64,000 nucleotides of DNA from Physcomitrium patens (taxonomy: Eukaryota; Streptophyta; Bryopsida; Funariales; Funariaceae). The notes under the pieces were generated by a model. That model saw nothing but the letters and a program-made list of their open reading frames with translations, ran no database searches and was not told where the DNA came from. The DNA is taken from NCBI RefSeq assembly GCF_000002425.4, contig NC_037270.1, positions 527,685 to 591,684 of the forward strand. The letters run 5' to 3'. The translations under genes and the position numbers were made by a program. Every line of letters begins with the position of its first letter. Positions within the stretch are counted from its first letter, which is position 1. Positions 20,991-33,030 of the stretch are shown piece after piece.

Positions 20991-23246
20991 AAATCGACAT
21001 ATTGTCAAGAGCGTTTATAAGATCATCCAAAGAAGGCACACCGTTTGTCATTTATGCGGCTCCAACTATCTGGGAGAAGATCTCGACAACAAATATATCG
21101 GAGCAATATAAGGATTTTAAAGACGTGTTTCAAAAGAAAAATGCCAACATGCTATCAGAATACGAACCATATGATTACACAATAGACTTACAGGATGGAG
21201 CACAACCGCCTTTTGGCCCAATCTATAATCTATCGCAGATGAAGTTAGCAGAGTTGCGGAAGTACATCGATGAGAATCTAGCCAAGAACTTCATCCGTCA
21301 TTCAAAATCATCAGCTGGAGCACCGATCTTATTTGTGAAGAAAAAAGATGGCTCATTGTGGATGTGCGTGGACTATCGAGGCTTCAACAAGGTAACAAAG
21401 AAGAATCGTTACCCATTATCCTTGATTTCTGGTCTTTTAGAACAATTTGGACGTGCAAGGATTTTTACAAAAATTGATCTAAGAAGAACTTACAACCTCG
21501 TATGAATCAAGGAAGGAGATGAATGGAAGATAGTGTTCCGTATAAGGTATGGCCATTTTGAGTATAATGTCATGCCCTGTAGTCTTATCAATGTTTCAGC
21601 GATCTTTCAACATATGATGAATGACATTTTCTGAGAGTACCTTGACGATTTTGTTGTCATCTATTTGGATGATATTCTTATATTCTCCAAAAATGAGGAA
21701 GAGCATGAAAAGCACGTTCGTTTGGTCTTGGAGAAACTATGCGAGCGAGGACTATATGCCAAGTTGGATTCTTCACTGTAAAAGTGTTTATTTCACCAAA
21801 TAGAGAAGGAGTTTTTGGGATTCGTTGCAACTACGGAAGGCTTGAAGATGGACCCCAAGAAGGTGGAAGCAATCGTGTCCTGGGAGGTTTCGAAGATGGT
21901 CAGAGATGTACAATGCTTTCTTGGCTTTGCCAACTTCTATCGGATCTTCATCAAGAATTACTCTCAAGTTGCTGCTCCTGTCACTCGGTTGACATGCAAA
22001 GATAGGCTGGAATGGAGACCTCTAGCGGAGAAGGCATTTCAAGACCTGAAGACCGCATTTACTGCGGCTCCAATCTTGGTACATCGAGACTTTACAAAGG
22101 TCTTTCATTTAGAAACTTATGCTTCAGATTTTACTTTGAGAGCTGTACTTTCACAAATGGGAGAAGACAAGAAGCTCCATCCGGTTGCATTCTATTTTCG
22201 AAAGTTCTCTGCTGCTGAAATCAATTATAAGATCCGCGATAAGGAACTTCTTGCTATAGTAGATTCTTTCGAAGAATGGCATCATTTTCTTGAAGGAGCT
22301 GTACACCCAGTTACCATATATACAGATCACAAGAATTTGGAGTATTTCATGTCGGCTCGAGTTCTAAATCGACGTCAAGCTCGGTGGAGTATGTTGCTAT
22401 GTAGGTTCGAATTTGTTGTCACTTATCGACTTGGAAAGAAGCAAGGACTATCTGATGCCTTATCAAGGAGATTGTATCTTGTACCAAAGGCTGGAGAAGC
22501 AGCATTTGATCAACAATGTACAACATTGTTGAAGCCAAAGCAATTTTAGCTTTATGCTACTATTGTGCCAATTGATGCTGACTTCTTGAATCAAGTACAT
22601 GTCGCAACCATTAAAGATTCAATAGCCATTGATATCAAGCAGCGTGCCAATGACGACAAATTCAAGGTGGAGGGAGATCTTTTATACTTTGAGGAGCGGT
22701 TGTATATCCCAAAAGGACCAGCACGACTCCGAGTTCTTCAATCTCGCCACGATTTTCCAGCTACGAGACATTATAGATTCAACAAGTCCTTGGACTTTAT
22801 TTCTCGAGATTTTTGGTGGCCCCAAATGTGGAAGGATGTGAAAGATTTTGTCCTCTCCTGCGACATTTGTTCAAGATTCAAGAATCCTCGGCATCGCTCT
22901 TATGGACTCCTACAGCCATTGCCGATTCCACGTCGATCATGGTCTTCAGTTTCCATGGACTTCATCACGGACCTGCCATCATCGAACTCATTTGACAGCA
23001 TCTTTGTCGTGGTAGATCGGCTTACAAAAATGGCACATTTTGTTCCTTGCAAGAAGACATCATTCAATGAAGTGACAGCAAGGCTCTTTCTCGATAATGT
23101 GTATCGATATCATGGACTACTAGATGATATCGTATCAAATCGAGGAACCCAGTTCGTATCAAAATTTTGGAGATCTCTCTTTGAGATATTGAAGGTAGAT
23201 ATCAAGCTTTCTTCGCCTTTTCATCCTCAAACTGAAGGCCAAACAA

Positions 23247-24453
23247 TGTCGTATTACATGCTTTTCTGCTTGAGAACGCACCGGGCATCTGGTTGTAGTA
23301 GGTAGTATGAAGATTCGCTAATATTCAAGCAGTCAATCGGTTTTTGACTGTTGGAATATAAACAACTGCAAAAATATATCGTAAATCTATACGGATGTCC
23401 TTAGACTGCTCGCCGAAATCCTTTTTTGCACTAGCCGGTAGGTCTCTAGACATTACAGAGAACCTCGAACAACCCAAACTGCTAATCTTTGATATCGCTT
23501 TATACTCCCGATCTTGTATCTACTGACTGTCTCGTTAGATTAACCCAATAAATTTCATTCACTCAGCATACTCAATTCTATAGACACCCTTTTAATTCTT
23601 CATCACAGATGTAACTTCGATTTCACAAAACAGTCAAGAGTAATCACACCCACTTCATTAAAAATCCCGATTCACCATTACAACACTGACTTCAGTAACG
23701 ATTACCTTAGTCTTCCCAAAACCCTATGAAGAAAAAAAAACCCCAAATCTCTGTTTTTTTTCTCCCGCCCGAAGCATGAAGCTCGCTCTCCGACCCTTCT
23801 CAAACCTTCTTCTCTCCCCCTCATTTTCTTAACCTATCCTCTTCTTTAACCCTAATTCTCTCCTCTCTCAAATCCTAGCCTCTGAATTTCCTCAATCTTT
23901 CGTCTTGGATCTGAAATTGGCTCCGCCGTCAGAGTTTTCTCCTCCGTTTCTACCTTAAAGAGATCCTTTTACCGAAAACAACGTTCCCTGAAATGGCACA
24001 GAGAACAGGACAGCCTGAAACAGAATCGAAATCCCCATAATCGGGACTACATTGAGTCACCCGTCCAATTCAGGTCTCATATTGGATAAGAGGACCCGGA
24101 TTGGATGTCTTGAAATGGGACCGTATTGAGTTGCCCGACCAATTCAGGTCTCATATTGGGTAACAGGCTCGTAATAGGATCTGGATTTGATGTCTTGAAA
24201 TTGGATCCAATTGGCTCTTTGAACCAGGCTCACCCGTCGTTGAATTGGTCCTTTCCCTTTCTACTGACTCCCATTATTGGAATCGAACAGAGCATTTCAG
24301 TATGCCCCGGCTAACTGTAATGGAGTGACTGAACCTGGCCACTCAGTATTTGCACTGGAATTGGTCACTGCTCACAATATTTGAGGTAACTGAACATTAA
24401 TAAAAGTCCTCTTTCTTTATATTTTCACGGTATACTCGTGTTACAACACAACA
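23247..24453 (-). repeat. N1 3' LTR (two tandem units)
   Basis: Begins TGTCGTATTAC and ends ACAACACAACA on the plus strand. It contains two units of a repeat of about 85 bp with CCAATTCAGGTCTCATATTG (near 24060-24200); the 5' LTR has three. The length difference of 85 bp between the LTRs is explained by this unit. Confidence 0.9.
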
Positions 24454-24470
24454 TCCACCCCCTCCGAACC
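24454..24470 (-). other. N1 polypurine tract
   Basis: The minus strand reads GGTTCGGAGGGGGTGGA, directly before the 3' LTR. Confidence 0.75.
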
Positions 24471-24515
24471 TTTGCATCCTCCGATATGCACCAATTTATC
24501 CAATTGCTGTTTGAT

Positions 24516-27500
24516 TTAAAATATATTCTCTACGTCTTTATCCAGTTCGTCTTCGTCACCTTCATTATCCAAATCACTTTCATCTTCTTGCTGCGGAATC
24601 TCTATACCTTCATTAAGGTCTTCCATATTCATTTCCGCATGTCTTCGTTTAAATATTTTTACTCGCTTCCCTGCAATTGGTATTTTCAATTTTGTACCAT
24701 CTAACTCCCGTAATGAGTAAGTCGCATTATCATGAACAGTTGTTACAATATATGGTCCAAACCAACGTTTTGAAAATTTCCGCAAAGTACTATGTTGATT
24801 ATCCAGATTATTGTCATAAACAAGTACCCAGTCACCTTCCACGATTGCTTTTGGTCTCAATCGATGTTGCTTATCAAATCGTACCTTGTTTTGTAACCTT
24901 GTTCTTTTTAACCTTTCCAATGCTATCTGCAAATCGACCGATCTTTGCTCCAATTGTCAAATCCTAATAGCCAGAAGTTCTTTTCTTGACAATCCATCTT
25001 CCTATGGTAGCATACTCCAAGTAAGTACCTTTTCTTCAATCGGCATAATTGGTTTTCGACCTGTCATAAGTTCTACTGGCATATATCCTGTCACCAAACT
25101 ATGTATTGTTCGATCAGTCCATAATGCAAATGTCAAAAGTCGTGGCTACTCTTTAATCTTCCCATTACAAGCTTTAATTAATGCTTTCACAATCGGTGGG
25201 TGACCACGTTCGCTTTTTACATTCCCTTCCGGATTATAAGCAGTAGTCAATGATAGTTTACCTCCACATCTTTCAAAGAACTTACGAGCTTCTTGTGCAT
25301 TTAATTCTCCACGATCTGCAATGATTTTTCCTACGTATCTGTAGCGGCAAATGACATCTTCAAGCAAAAATCTACAGATCCCCTCTGTAGATTTTGTCCT
25401 CAATACTCTTCCTTCTACTTGATTTGATAAATCTTCACGAGCTAAAACCAAATATCTCATCTGCCATAACCCAACTGGCATAATAACCAAATCAACAATC
25501 CATTTAAAATGAATAGCTAGAGGATACGTAGGATGAAGACCATCTCGATGTCGGATATTAGAATACGATTGACAGATTTCACATGACTCTACAAATAAGA
25601 GCACATCTCGATACATATTTTTCCACCAATATCATTCCTTGAGTTTAGAAAAAGTAGCCCAGATTCCTCTATGCCCTGCCCATAAACTATTATGAAACTC
25701 CTTTAATAATTTTAGTTTTTCTTCCTTTTTGCCTATCACTCGTTGTGGCATCCCAATTCCTTTCTTCGGTCTCTTCCATAAGAATCCATCTCGAAGCAAA
25801 AATCCATGTGATTTTTTTATTACTTGTTTGAATTTTTCTGTAGACCAATTCCCCTGCTTAGTCAAGGTATTCAAGTAATGACCAATATCCAATAATTCTC
25901 CTTCATAAGATTCTTCAAGAAATAGCTTATCTTCTCTGTTGAGATTTGATATTGAAAAGAATTTCAATCTGATGTCATCAATGTCTTCAACCATTTCGTC
26001 CTTCCTCTCGTATTTTGCTCGAGATAGCATGTCTGCTACTAAATTATCCTTCCCAGTAACATGCTTAAATTCTGAATTTAGTGACTTAATATAAGCAATC
26101 CATCTCAACATTACAATATCTGGCGTTGAATAGTTAGTAATCATTTCAAGAAATGGCAAGCAATCTGTTTCAATTACTACTACTGCGTCAATCAAATAAT
26201 CCTTTTCAGCTTTCATAGCCAAAACAACTCCCCAAAATTCTCTTTTGACTTGCGAATATGCGTGTTGACGAATATTTAAAACTTTAGCTCCAAATCGAAC
26301 TGCAAATCTATTCCCATTTGAATCATCTTGACCCACAGTCCATCCGATGGCAATTGGACTAGCGTCCACAGTAAGAATCACTGGTCTATTGTACTTATAA
26401 TCAACCTTCTTCAATATTGGAGGTGACATCAATAATTTCTTCAATTTTTTTATTACCTGAATATGCCTTTCTTCCCATTTAAATTGGTAGCCCTTGCATA
26501 ACAATTCATATAATGGATCCGCTATGTGAGCATAATGAGGGATCCAGATTCGATAAAATACACATACACCTAAAAACCTGCGAACCTCTGTTAAAAAATC
26601 ACAATCCTCTTTCATCCTTCCAATTATATCAACTTTAGTCGAATCTGGTTTTCTTCCGCAAGATCCACATAAATGTCCAACAATCACAACCTCTCGTACT
26701 CCAAATACGGACTTCATACCCGATAATGTAAGATGAACTTCTCCAAGCCAAGTTAAAATCTTTTCACAATCTTGTATATGATCCACAACATATTTGCGAC
26801 ACCCCCTCGTATCTAAAGTTTCATCCTTGTCTCTTTCTCTACACCCTTTTATAGGAACATCATCCAGAAAAGGCATAGTCTTTTCCGGAATAAAATCTCT
26901 CAATACCTTATTCATCCCATTCATCATATGCGCAATTGAGTTGGTCGCGCCTTGAGGAAGAGTGCACATTCTAACCAATCTAAGTGGTGTCCTCATTGTT
27001 GTCATATCTCTACTTCCTTCGGCAAGCTGAAATTGATCATAACTTGAATACAAGTCACCCATTGAATAGATCGCCCTTCCAGCAAATGCCTCAACAAATT
27101 CATCCACAATAGGTCCAATTCCTGCATTCTTGACAGTTACTGTATTCACCGGTTGCATATCTTGAATAAAACCGTAGTGACCCATTCTTCTTAGGTACCG
27201 TAAACCATCGACTAGAATACGACGCAAACGAGGGTTCCAATATTTTTATCTTTATTTTTTCTTTTAATAGTTCCACTAATTTAGGTAAATGTGTCCTCAG
27301 TACTAGAATCGGTCTTAGATTCCAAGGTACATGCGGTACAGTGAAGATAACCATAGGTGTTATAATATTCGAATCCACACACTCAATTTCATGAGATTCG
27401 AAAGCAAACGATCTACCTTGTTTAGCCAACATCTTTATGAAGCAAGTAATTTCCTCCGGCAATAAAGAACCATCAGAACCAATCTTCAATTTTTCAAAAG

Positions 27501-27990
27501 TCTCTTTAGTAAACTGATGTCCAATACTCATTGGATCTCTTAAACTTACTTCTTTTGATGCTTCTCCTATTTACTCTTTAGAATCTTCTGGTAATGGTCC
27601 AGCAACAGACTTTACCTTATTATCTACCGTTTTATATCTCGTCTCTACAGTGACTTCTGGTGCTTGAAAAGATTCAAGTATGGTATAAACCTCTCTTGAA
27701 TGAATCTCAACAATCTTATCATTATCCCCTAACCCAATAGATGTAATCAATTCCAATGAATCTTCCAGTCCATTTTCTTCATAAACACCTAAAATCCTCT
27801 CATCATCTTGCAATGTACCTAACTTGCATAATTGTCCTTCAATATCATATAATCTTTTTCTTTCTTTTCTTTTAAAATCATTAACTTTCTTATACATAAT
27901 ATTTCCATTCTCCAATATACCAATAAAATTCGCATCAAAGGCACCTTCATCTCGTGAGAGTACCTCCTCTTTTGTACCTCCATAATCTCA
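24516..27990 (-). pseudogene. N1 pol: RT, RNase H, integrase with acidic tail
   Basis: From 27990 the frame carries a linker, then the RT start (WFTVPKKNGSLRF). A frameshift near 27165 leads to the rest, open 27227-25632. RT keeps GDLYSSYDQFQL and FLDDVPI (27227 frame, residues 120-123) in place of YxDD. RNase H keeps LTVDASPIAIGW, IETDCLPFLEM and GKDNLVADMLSR. Integrase has H-H-C-C (ending CEICQ), the aspartates in WIVDLV and IADRGEL, and a glutamate in NVKSERGHP; stops follow residues LKE (near 25630) and after KIKE (25146). The C-terminus is basic, then strongly acidic (24640-24516), with no chromodomain. Confidence 0.87.
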
Positions 27991-27992
27991 CT

Positions 27993-30365
27993 TTATAGTG
28001 GTACCTCCCCAAAATCCTTAAATCCTTCAACAATATTTGGCAATGGTTTCTCCCTCAACCTATCTCGATTCCGTTCATAGTTAGGAGGTACTATTAGAAA
28101 TTGTACAACTTTCCTCCCATCTTCGCTACGTACCCTTGCATAAGCAGAACCATCGTCAAAAACTTTTGTTTCCATCCGTATTGTCGTAATATAAGGTTGT
28201 CCTAAAATCAACGGATAAGACGTTGTATCTTGAACAAAGAAATGTTGCTCCGTTGTAACATCCTCAATCCGAATTTTGACATCTAGACAAGCTCCATATA
28301 ATTCGCCCCATGTATTATTAGCTACTCGAATTACCCATCTATGTTCCATATCAATTGGTCATATTTGCTTCTTATAAAGATCTTTAGATATGAGATTTAT
28401 TTCAGAACCATGGTCAACTAAAGCAACAATTGGTTCTTTTATATCTCCTACTTTCACCAATACCTCAGTAGTTACCCTTGCCCAATGCTTTCGAGTATAA
28501 TGGCTCAAGGTTTCTATTTCCTAATCACTATAATCTTCAAAACGTACTCGTTGATTATACCCATTCTTTTCATTTGTTGGTTGCTTGTAACTAATATCAA
28601 CCTCTTCTTCATCTTTATATATCCTTACATCAATAGCATGACTCATTCCAGTTTCGTCCATTAATTGCCTCTTTCGCTTAATGCTGTCAATAATAACATC
28701 ATGAAACTCCTTCTTTGCAATTTCCAAGACTTCTTTCAATGTGAATTCTACCTTAGCATTTAATATACCTTCTTCCAACACCTCTATCAAATTTGTTGCT
28801 GCTTCAATGTCAGAAAGTAGCTTACAAGCAATTGATTTGCCCTTATCTTTTGTCTCCTTTGTTTTTTCTTCCAATGATGCTGAGGTATCCTTTACTGGCA
28901 ATTCTTGTGAAGCTGCCTCCCGAGCCTTGTCTCTTCGAGTTTGCCTCTTAGAAGAATTCCCTTCTCTCGTATCATCAAAATTTCCTCGTCTCTTTTCTTC
29001 CATCAAAGCTTCATGTTGGCTCTTAGCAATATATGCATGAACTGAAAGAGACTCAACAGGATCCTCCCAACCTGTTCCACCTCATATTGTAGCTGCAGTC
29101 CTCAATAACGCTTCTCGAGGTAATTTTCCTTCTTACATTATAGAAATGGCAGAAGCTCAAAACTCACTAGTTTTCGTACTTCCACCAAGGTCATCATCTA
29201 CTCTAGTACCATAACTTGCACTTTCTCGTGCTACTGTTTCGCGTTCTTTTAGGTAATCTTGAACCAATGCTCTCATTCCTCCCTTGCCAAAATTGGTTTG
29301 AAGAAGATCCTCCCTATCTTTTAATGCTATCTTCCCATCTTTCCAGCAAACAATTCCTTGCCGTATCATATTATTAAATTCATTGCAATCTTTTCTAGTG
29401 TGTGAAGCATCATCACACCAAATGCATCTTTGTACATATCCTTGCTTCAAAACATTCTTCGAATTGTTTGTAGAAGTATTCTCTTCAAGTCTTGCCAATT
29501 TGATTTGAAGATCTCGCATTCCTAGTATAATTTCTTCCATCTCCATATCTGCTTTCTTTGATAAGGATGTCGAAGGTTGAACTGTAGGCATTGTTAGTGG
29601 TATTGTATGTACTGGAGCTTTGGATGCTTGTACTATTTTCGGAATATTGTTCCTATCCTTCCTCCTTTCTCTTTTTATAAGCAACCCCACTGCATTTTCA
29701 ACGTTCTTCCACTTTGTTGTCAATCCTTCATCTTCTTCTTTGTCTTCAAGTAGGAGTTCTAATTTCCCTTACAATTTTCCATTAGCAGCTTGAAGAAATA
29801 GATCAACTTTGTTCGGCTCCAATGTCAACTTTTCTACCTTCGATAATTGAGAATACTGCCTCTCAAATTCCCTTAGTAGCTCTGTTGCTTGCAAATTCTT
29901 ATTAGGCCGTTCAATCCATTCCAGAAAAAACTTCTTAGTAACGTGATTAGCATCTTTCAAGAAATATTCATCTTTCAATGCATGTGAAGAAACCTCCCAT
30001 GAATTCTCATAACGATGCGTAATCGATGTAATATGGTCTCTTATCTCCAGTATCATGGCAAGTCCAAATAATTCAACCATTTTTTTCTCAGAAACCCGAT
30101 TTAATTCCATTTCACAAACATAACATCTTAAATACCTTGAAATATTCCTTCCATCAAATTGATCAATTTTATTGACCACTGCTTGCAATGCTTTGGTTGC
30201 CAAAGCTTCTTTTTGATCATAGCTTTGTTGTTGTTGCATTGATAATGAGAAGGCTTGAAACATACTAGCAATAGATAGATCTATGTGCATACCTTGTCCT
30301 TTAGAAGAACCCCCACCAGAAACTCCTCCCAAAAATCCTTCAAAATTTTTATTTTTGTTTTCCAT
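27993..30365 (-). pseudogene. N1 gag and protease
   Basis: One reading frame from ATG 30365 (MENKNKNFEGF) to about 27993, broken by stops at 29769, 29157 and several later. A Gly/Ser/Gln-rich N-terminus precedes the capsid-like part. The zinc knuckle CIWCDDASHTRKDC (CX2CX4HX4C) lies near 29430-29390. A Lys/Arg/Glu-rich linker follows (29006-28521). The protease motif ALVDHGSEINLIS is at about 28430-28390, with D-H-G where D-T/S-G is usual, and ILGQPYI follows at the flap side. The order and frame suggest one gag-protease polyprotein. Confidence 0.82.
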
Positions 30366-30420
30366 AAAAATAAAAATAAAATCAAACAAAATCCAATACC
30401 TTCCACCTCAAGCTTTCATA

Positions 30421-30432
30421 TCGGGTTCACCA
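30421..30432 (-). other. N1 primer binding site (tRNA not identified)
   Basis: The minus strand reads TGGTGAACCCGA, starting 4 nt inside the 5' LTR end. N2 has TGGTGAATCCAA at the equivalent site (39799-39810). A TGG start fits a tRNA 3' CCA, but I cannot name the tRNA. Confidence 0.55.
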
Positions 30433-30436
30433 CTTG

Positions 30437-31728
30437 TGTCGTATTACATGCTTTCCTGCTCGAGAACGCGCCGAGCATCTGGTTGTAGTAGGTAGTATGA
30501 AGATTCGCTAATATTCAAGCAGTCAATCGGTTTTTGACTGTTGGAATATAAACAACTGCAAAAATATACCGTAAATCTATATGGATGTCCTTCGACTGCT
30601 CGCCGAAATCCTTTTTTACACCACTCGGTAGATCTCTAGACGTTACAGAGAACCTCGAACAATCCAAACTGCTAATCTTCGATACCGCTTTATACTCCCG
30701 ATCTTGTATCCACTGACTGTCTCGTTAGATTAACCCAATAAATTTCATTCACTTAGCATACTCAATCCTATAGACACCCTTTTAATTCTTCATCACAGAT
30801 GTAACTTCGATTTTACAAAACAGTCAAGAGTAATCACACCCACTTCATTAAAAATCCCGATTCACCATTACAACACTGACTTCAGCAACGATTACCTCAG
30901 TCTTCCCAAAACCCTATGAAGAAAAAAAAACCCCAAATCTCTGTTTTTTTTCTCCCGCCCGAAGCATGAAGCTCGCTCTCCGACCCTTCTCAAACCTTCT
31001 TCTCTCCCCCTCATTTTCTTAACCTATCCTCCTCTTTAACCTTAATTCTCTCCTCTCTCAAACCCTAGCCTCTGAATTTCCTCAATCTTTCGTCTTGGAT
31101 CCAAAATTGGCTCCGCCGTCAGAGTTTTCTCCTCCGTTTTTACCTTTAAGAGATCCTTTTATCAAAAATAATGTTCCCTGAAATGGCATAGAGAACAAGA
31201 CAGCCTGAAACAGAATCGAAACCCCCATAATCGGGACCACATTGAGTTGCCCGTCCAATTCAGGTCTCATATTGGCTAAGAAGACCCGGATTGGATGTCT
31301 TGAAATTGGACCGCATTGGGTTGCCCGACCAATTCAAGTCTCATGTTGGATAAGAGGCCCGTAATAGGATCTGGATTGGATGTCTAGAAATTGGACCGCA
31401 TTGAGTTACCCGACCAATTCAGATCTCATACTGAGTAAGAGGCTCGTAATAGGATCTGGATTGGATGTCTTGAAATTGAATCCAATTGGCTCTTCGAACT
31501 AGGCTCACCCATTGTTGAATTGGTCCTTTCTCTTTCTGCTGATTCCCGTTATTGGAATCAAATGGAGCATTTCAGTATGCCTCGGCTGACTGTAACGGAG
31601 TGACTAAACCTGGCCACTCAGTATTTGCACTGGAATTGGTCGTTGCTCACAATATTCGAGGTAACTGAACATTAATAAAAGTCCTCTTTCTTTATATTTT
31701 CACGGTATACTTGTATTACAACACGACA
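30437..31728 (-). repeat. N1 5' LTR (three tandem units)
   Basis: 1292 bp, TGTCGT...ACGACA. Otherwise nearly identical to the 3' LTR, but with three units of about 85 bp (near 31230-31475) instead of two. Confidence 0.9.
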
Positions 31729-32653
31729 ACGGAACAGGTGAACCAAGTATTGAAACAATACTTACGATGCAGCATCAACTATCAGCAAGACAATTGGATC
31801 ACATATCTGCTGCTAGCCAAGTTTGCATATAACAACACCCTCCATGCATCGACTCAATACACACCATTTTTTTCCAACTATGGATATCATTTGAAGCTTG
31901 ATTTATTGAGTCCGTCAACAAATAATAATCCAGTAACTGAAGAATTTGCGAAACAACTATCAGAGCTTCAAAATACGTTGAAGCTTCAATTACAATCCGC
32001 TCAAGAATCCTACAAGGCGTCTGCAGATAGATTTCGGAATCAAGCACCTACTTTCAAAATTAGAGATAAAGCATGGCTTCTTCGACGAAATATCAAGACC
32101 AAGTGACCATGTGATAAGTTGGACTATCAAAGATTGGAACCATTTATCATCCAGAAGCAAATCAATCTAGTGGCGTACCGTCTGGAATTACCGGCTTCTA
32201 TGAAGGTACATCCAGTCTTTCATGTTTCTCTATTAGAGCCTTATTGAGAGTCATCTTTTTTTGGAAGAGTACAATGTCCGCCACCTAGTATTGAGATCGA
32301 GAACCACAAGGAATACGAGATTGAAAAGGTACTAGATTCATGACAAAGGTGGAGTAAGTTGGAGTATCTTGTTCATTGGTGCGGCTACGACATTAATGAG
32401 CGAACGTGGGAGCCAGCTGAAAATCTAGCCAATGCGCCACAAAAGGTACATGAGTTTCATCAACAACATCTCCATAAACCTAAGCCGATTCGACGATAGC
32501 TTCATTCTGAAGCTTGCTTATCCAAGAATATAAGAAAGGAGGAGAGCACACCAAAATTCGTAGTTGATGTAGTTATTTTTTCCAAAATAAAATAGAATTT
32601 TTTTAGTAGCCATAGTTTAGTTTTTTGATATAGATAGTCAAGAGATAGATACT

Positions 32654-32983
32654 ATGTCAGTCAGATTATCTCAACCGACTAGCTCACGAAGGCGACCCCG
32701 AGATGAAAAACCACCTACACCATGACAATGACGGAGGATACCAAGTAACCGATCACTGGTGATTGTATTTGAGTCCGAGCCTGCTTACGATGGTCAACCA
32801 GAAGACGTGTTTACAGGACAATTTCACAATGAGGAGATAGAAGTTTATGCTTGGTCAGAAGTTGAAGGAGTGGGCCACTACCGTTGGCTTCAAGGACTGA
32901 TGAACCACTTGCCTCGTGAACAACAGTTGGAGTTCATAGCAGACGTTATGCGACAGATCTTCATTTTCTTGCGTTGGTACTGA
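32654..32983 (+). pseudogene. C2 ORF3, diverged relative of C1/C3 ORF3
   Basis: ATG 32654, 109 codons plus stop, with two TGA codons (32723, 32729) that were probably CGA. The N-terminus has RLSQPTSSRRRPRDE, matching RLSQPSRRRNRDE of C3. The middle has LVIVFESEP against LVILLE. The end has GVGHYRWLQG, NHLPREQQ and ADVMRQI against GMGHYRWLRG, NHLRREQR and ANTIRRI of C3. It lies 154 nt after the pol stop and 47 nt before the LTR. The basic N-terminus could bind nucleic acid or enter the nucleus, but this is a guess; no known domain. Confidence 0.75.
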
Positions 32984-33016
32984 TCAACAACATTGCTTCT
33001 CAGAGATCTCGAAGCT

Positions 33017-33030
33017 AAAGGAGGAGGTGA
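33017..33030 (+). other. C2 polypurine tract
   Basis: AAAGGAGGAGGTGA directly precedes the 3' LTR. Confidence 0.75.

Larger units (their letters stand above)
23247..31728 (-). mobile_element. N1: Ty3-type element without chromodomain, 8482 bp
   Basis: LTRs at 30437-31728 (5', 1292 bp) and 23247-24453 (3', 1207 bp), ends TGTCGT...ACGACA. The target duplication is 4 bp: ACGG at 31729-31732 and ACAA at 23243-23246, two G to A changes. It disrupts the integrase of C2 just before the catalytic glutamate region. Order on the minus strand: gag, protease, RT, RNase H, integrase. Few stops: younger than N2. Confidence 0.93.
20995..32499 (+). pseudogene. C2 pol without protease, interrupted by N1
   Basis: The protease and gag/pol junction present in C3 (53165-53745) are absent: zinc-knuckle sequence runs straight into the linker before RT (RAFIRSSKEGTPFVIYAA). 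RT keeps FVKKKDGSL and YLDD (near 21670). RNase H (21815-22549) keeps DKELLAIVDSFEEW and YTDHKNLEYF. Integrase has HHCC and DFITDLP, then breaks at 23246. It resumes after N1 at 31733 (EQVNQVLKQYL), through GPY/F-like [12 protein letters not shown] to the chromodomain (EYLVHWCGYDINERTWEP) and the stop at 32497-32499. Stops at 21503, about 21779, 22546 and 32104 fit C to T changes. Confidence 0.88.
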
